Source of the DNA: JBHHWH01 sp046756405
GTDB lineage: Bacteria > Actinomycetota > Acidimicrobiia > Spongiisociales > ZC4RG35
DNA length: 41,257 bases
NCBI GenBank assembly: GCA_046756405.1
Contig: JBHHWH010000011.1
Span: forward strand, 1 to 41,257
Direction of reading: 5' to 3'
The notes under the pieces: model-generated
What the model was told of the DNA's origin: nothing
Seen by the model: the letters and a program-made list of their open reading frames with translations, nothing else
Databases searched by the model: none
Translations under genes and position numbers: made by a program
Shown: positions 38,644-41,257 of the stretch, piece by piece
Position numbering within the stretch: the stretch's first letter is position 1
How the letters are laid out: each line of letters starts with the position of its first letter

Positions 38644-39665
38644 CCCTGGACGAAGTTGGGAATCTCCAGGTCGTCGCCCGCGGTGTCGGGGCGTGCGACG
38701 GCTCCGCCGCGACGCCTCCGGTTGTCGAAGCCAGCAGCGATCACGGTTACCTTCATCTCCTCGCCCAGGTCATCGTCGATCACGGCTCCGAAGATGATCT
38801 CGGCCTCCGCGTCGGCGTGGTCCGACACGATCCGGGCCGCTTCGGTGGCCTCGTGCAGGCTCATCGAGGAAGGACCTGCCACGTTCAACAGCAGGCCCCT
38901 TGCTCCATCCATCGAGCTTTCAAGCAGCGGACTGGAAATGGCTCTGTCGGCGGCCTGGCTGGCGCGGTTCTCCCCAGTGGCCCTACCTATCCCCATCACC
39001 GCGGTCCCAGCTTCCGACATGATCGTCCGCACGTCGGCGAAGTCCACGTTGATCAGACCCGGGGTAGTGATCAGATCGGTGATACCACTGACACCCGACA
39101 TCAGCACCTCGTCGGCCAGTCGGAAGGTCTCGGTCATCGGAGTGTCGGGGTCGCCCACGTCGAGGAGGCGATCGTTGGGAATGATGATCAGGGTGTCGAC
39201 CGCTTCTTTGAGCTCCCCGATCCCCTGTTCGGCATGCACTGCGCGCCGTCTTCCCTCGAACCCGAAGGGTCGGGTCACCACTCCCACGGTCAGGGCGCCC
39301 ACTGAGCGGGCCACCTCGGCCACGACGGGAGCGCCGCCGGTTCCGGTCCCACCGCCCTCACCGGCGGTGATGAACACCATGTCCGATCCCTTGAGGACAT
39401 CCTCGATCTCGGCACGGTGCTCCTCAGCTGCCGCCCGCCCGATCTCGGGGTTGGCTCCGGCTCCTAGACCCTTGGTGACATCGCGGCCGATGTCGAGCTT
39501 CACGTCGGCGTCGCTCATCAGCAGAGCCTGGGCGTCGGTGTTCAGGGCAATGAACTCCACTCCCCTCACCCCGGACTCGATCATGCGGTTGATGGCGTTG
39601 ACACCGGCACCGCCGATGCCCACCACCTTGATAACGGCGAGATACCCGCCACTTGCGTTACTCAC
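38640..39665 (-). CDS. ftsZ: Cell division GTPase FtsZ with short C-terminal linker
   Basis: This 341-residue tubulin homologue forms the Z-ring. The tubulin signature GGGTGTG is at 104-110; VVGIGGAGVNA is the N-terminal nucleotide loop, and PGLINVDFADVRTIM is the T7 loop region, which completes the GTPase site of the next subunit. After the globular domain only about 20 residues separate the core from the conserved tail DDLEIPNF, shorter than the typical linker of 50 or more residues. The start is GTG at 39665 with GGAGG 6 bases upstream. It overlaps pgeF. The 118-base leader between ftsQ and ftsZ has alternative hairpins described separately. Confidence 0.97.
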   Translation of the reverse strand: MSNASGGYLAVIKVVGIGGAGVNAINRMIESGVRGVEFIALNTDAQALLMSDADVKLDIGRDVTKGLGAGANPEIGRAAAEEHRAEIEDVLKGSDMVFITAGEGGGTGTGGAPVVAEVARSVGALTVGVVTRPFGFEGRRRAVHAEQGIGELKEAVDTLIIIPNDRLLDVGDPDTPMTETFRLADEVLMSGVSGITDLITTPGLINVDFADVRTIMSEAGTAVMGIGRATGENRASQAADRAISSPLLESSMDGARGLLLNVAGPSSMSLHEATEAARIVSDHADAEAEIIFGAVIDDDLGEEMKVTVIAAGFDNRRRRGGAVARPDTAGDDLEIPNFVQG

Positions 39666-39689
39666 GGAGAACCTCCGGGTCGGAAATCG

Positions 39690-39734
39690 AAACCTGAAGT
39701 AGAGGTTTACCTTGATACCGGAGGGAAGTAAACC
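39690..39734 (-). promoter_or_regulatory. ftsZ: Alternative stem-loops in the ftsZ leader
   Basis: On the minus strand GGTTTAC (39734-39728), GTAAACC (39710-39704) and AGGTTT (39695-39690) lie in order. The first two pair perfectly over 7 bases with a 17-base loop. The middle one pairs instead with the third as AAACCT/AGGTTT over 6 bases (7-base loop). The two stems exclude each other. The lower stem ends 13 bases before the ftsZ Shine-Dalgarno (39676-39672). A possible -10 (TAGAAT, 39745-39740) sits just upstream. Whether this is an RNA switch or an operator is open. Confidence 0.35.
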
Positions 39735-39739
39735 CCAGG

Positions 39740-39745
39740 ATTCTA
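39740..39745 (-). promoter_or_regulatory. ftsZ: Candidate ftsZ -10 element
   Basis: TAGAAT on the minus strand, 75 bases before the ftsZ GTG, matches the -10 consensus in 5 of 6 positions. The -35 region (TGGTCT, 18 bases further) is weak. Transcription from ftsQ could also reach ftsZ. Confidence 0.25.
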
Positions 39746-39783
39746 AGGCTCTAGTTGAGCTTTAGACCAGAGCTTCCCGCTCC

Positions 39784-40572
39784 TCAATCCCCATCGCCCT
39801 CTCCCGGCACCGAGGTGTCTACCCCATCTTCGACACTGGGAGGACTGACTGCCGGATGGTCGGGGGCTATCAGTACCAGGGTGGCCCCCTCGGGCAGGGG
39901 CTCGGAGAGCAGTGCCAGAAGGGCGAGGGCCTTGGCCTCCATCTCCCCTGGTCTCCCTAGCCGGACGGAGAACCCCTCTACGTCAGCCCACAGCTCGCCG
40001 CCGTCCACCCACAACTCGCTGTTGACGCCCCCTGCCTCGTGGAGGGTTTGAGCGAATTCGATGGCACCGAGAACCCAGGGAGAAGTCTCGGCCTGGACGT
40101 CTGCGACGTTGGGGAGGCGAACCCGGGGAAGTTCGTCGTTAGGTCCGGTTGGAGAGGGCAGGGCGACCCCGTCGAGAGCACGCCGGGACCACCCTCCAGT
40201 TGTCTCCACCCAGGCCGCGGGCGCTCTCTCCTCGACCTGAACTATCACCTCGTCGGGCCACCGCCGGTGCACGCGGGCGCTGCGGATCCACGGGTCCTCT
40301 TCGAGTGCCTCCTCCACCTGAGAGGGCTTGAGGAGGATCATCGGTGTCCCCGCCACTACCCGGTGGGAGGCGAGTATCGAGTAAGAGTCGCTAACCACTA
40401 TCCCCGAAGTCCTCACCTGGGCGACCCTCATCCAGGGCGAGAAGAGGAACCACACCGCCGCACCAGCGATCCCGGCTAGGACAAGAAAACGAATTAGCCG
40501 TCGCACACTATGTCGGGCGCGCTCCTCGGCCACTGCTTTGCGGCGTTCCCTCAGCCTCGGATCGATGATCAT
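39784..40572 (-). CDS. ftsQ: FtsQ, divisome POTRA-domain protein
   Basis: This 262-residue protein has a cytoplasmic basic N-terminus (RLRERRKAVAEERARHSVRR), one membrane span (about 26-46) and an external POTRA domain (about 48-118) with VRTSGIVVSDSYSILASHRVVAG, followed by the FtsQ beta domain with WRRWPDEVIVQVEERAPAAWV near its start. In the divisome it binds FtsB and FtsL. The Pro/Asp-rich tail after about 235 is low complexity. The ATG at 40572 overlaps the murB stop by four bases, so the pair is coupled. Confidence 0.92.
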   Translation of the reverse strand: MIIDPRLRERRKAVAEERARHSVRRLIRFLVLAGIAGAAVWFLFSPWMRVAQVRTSGIVVSDSYSILASHRVVAGTPMILLKPSQVEEALEEDPWIRSARVHRRWPDEVIVQVEERAPAAWVETTGGWSRRALDGVALPSPTGPNDELPRVRLPNVADVQAETSPWVLGAIEFAQTLHEAGGVNSELWVDGGELWADVEGFSVRLGRPGEMEAKALALLALLSEPLPEGATLVLIAPDHPAVSPPSVEDGVDTSVPGEGDGD

Positions 40573-41257
40573 TCTTCAAACCCCACAAACTGAATTTCGG
40601 GCTCCAGCATGGTGCCCGTGGCCTCGAAGACCCGGTCTTTTACCTCTTGGGCCAGCCGGTAGATGTCCGCCGAAGTAGCCTCGGGGCCGGCCACGAAAAA
40701 GTTGGCGTGCTTCTCCGAGACCCTCACATCTCCCACCCGTAAACCCTTCAGCCCTAGCCGGTCGATAATCTCTCCGGCGGCCACTCCCGGGGGGTTCTTG
40801 AACACGCTCCCGGCGTTGAGGGTGCCTCCTGGTTGATGCTCTCTCCTCCACCTGGTGATCCGCCGCATCTCCTCTCGCCCCGCCTCGGGATCTCCCCCGC
40901 TACCCCGGAACGTGGCCTTCACCACAACCTCGGAGGATCCCACGTTGGAGTGCCGGTAGGCCATCTCTAGATCCTTCGGGCCCGCCCGTCTCGACGTGCC
41001 GGAGCGGAGGTCCAACAACTCGGCGATTACCAGCACATCCTTGGTCTCCATCCCAAAACATCCGGCGTTCTGCCTTACCGCCCCTCCCACCGACCCCGGT
41101 ATCCCCACGAAGAACTCCAGGCCCAATATGCCTTCCTCGACCGCCGTTCGAGCCACCCTGGGGAGGGGGGCTGCGCCTCCGGCCACTACCAGTTCGGCGC
41201 TGATCCCGATCTCGGCGAATGACCTCCGGGTCGAGGTCGAGGTCGTCGAAGGTCTTC
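40569..41257 (-). CDS. murB: UDP-N-acetylenolpyruvoylglucosamine reductase, partial, possibly frameshifted
   Basis: The C-terminal two-thirds of MurB, the FAD enzyme making UDP-MurNAc, is present; the N-terminus is beyond the right edge. Catalytic elements seen are GIPGSVGGAVRQNAG (FAD loop), YRHSNVGS with the conserved Tyr and Arg, NAGSVFKNP with the catalytic Ser, and LEPEIQFVG with the conserved Glu. The frame is open to 41257, but bases 41221-41257 read more like coding sequence in another frame (KTFDDLDLDPEV, strong G/C at third positions). Deleting one base near 41220 would join it to FAEIGISAELVVAGG. This may be a true frameshift or a sequence error; MurB is usually essential. The gene overlaps ftsQ (ATGA). 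Confidence 0.88.
   Translation of the reverse strand, partial: RPSTTSTSTRRSFAEIGISAELVVAGGAAPLPRVARTAVEEGILGLEFFVGIPGSVGGAVRQNAGCFGMETKDVLVIAELLDLRSGTSRRAGPKDLEMAYRHSNVGSSEVVVKATFRGSGGDPEAGREEMRRITRWRREHQPGGTLNAGSVFKNPPGVAAGEIIDRLGLKGLRVGDVRVSEKHANFFVAGPEATSADIYRLAQEVKDRVFEATGTMLEPEIQFVGFEE

Noticed and set aside
1..41257. CRISPR arrays, insertion sequences, phage genes, attachment repeats
   Set aside because: None found: no regular spaced repeats, transposase or integrase motifs; repeats near tRNA-Leu were looked for and not seen.

Overview
The window is GC-rich bacterial chromosome, packed with genes and carrying no phage or transposon. The organism is best read as an actinobacterium. FtsZ is preceded by FtsQ with no FtsA and followed by YfiH/PgeF, YggS, SepF, YggT and DivIVA. 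There is also an actinobacterial-type CpaF/TadB/TadC system, a pair of ArsA/Get3-like ATPases of the kind seen in mycobacteria, and an Nth/DnaE1/RpsA/PolA set with typical actinobacterial features. The many small lipoproteins and the tandem ThyX-like protein suggest a deep lineage such as Acidimicrobiia; that placement is inference.

Layout. (1) 1-7577, minus strand: a Tad/Flp pilus (or type IVc secretion) operon in the order cpaB, cpaE, cpaF, a fused vWA-tadB gene, tadC, then a GT-C-like polytopic membrane protein that runs off the left edge. From cpaF onward the genes are coupled by 4-base start/stop overlaps. No pilin, prepilin peptidase or outer-membrane component is in view. (2) 7795-12395, minus strand: a small coiled-coil protein, polA and rpsA, with a terminator-like hairpin in the rpsA leader. 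(3) 12444-14578, plus strand: an HTH/LAGLIDADG homing-endonuclease-like gene broken by a one-base frameshift, tRNA-Leu(CAA), and two overlapping lipoprotein genes. (4) 14591-19110, minus strand: ccdA, ygfZ, an OmpR-type response regulator, its histidine kinase, and a lipoprotein, apparently one transcription unit. (5) 19177-26114, mixed: an MFS transporter converging on nth, a DMT exporter, a small membrane protein, a tandem ThyX-like protein, a 72-residue protein, and two coupled ArsA/Get3-like ATPases.

(6) 26129-32646, minus strand: DUF167, a DksA/TraR-type zinc protein, lspA, rluD, rhomboid protease and dnaE, with tight couplings. (7) 32715-35900, plus strand: ileS. (8) 35902-41257, minus strand: the tail of the division and cell-wall cluster, murB, ftsQ, ftsZ, pgeF, yggS, sepF, yggT, divIVA. 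This last block couples septum assembly (FtsQ, FtsZ, SepF) to polar growth (DivIVA) and peptidoglycan precursor synthesis (MurB).

The most interesting items are the extracytoplasmic von Willebrand A domain fused to the TadB platform protein; the double ThyX-like protein with altered signature motifs; the asymmetric ArsA pair; two apparent one-base insertions (HTH/LAGLIDADG gene and murB near the right edge) that may be decay or sequence error; mutually exclusive stems in the ftsZ leader; and a recurring TANNNT element just upstream of plus-strand starts that points to leaderless mRNAs. No stretch longer than about 220 bases lacks a gene.
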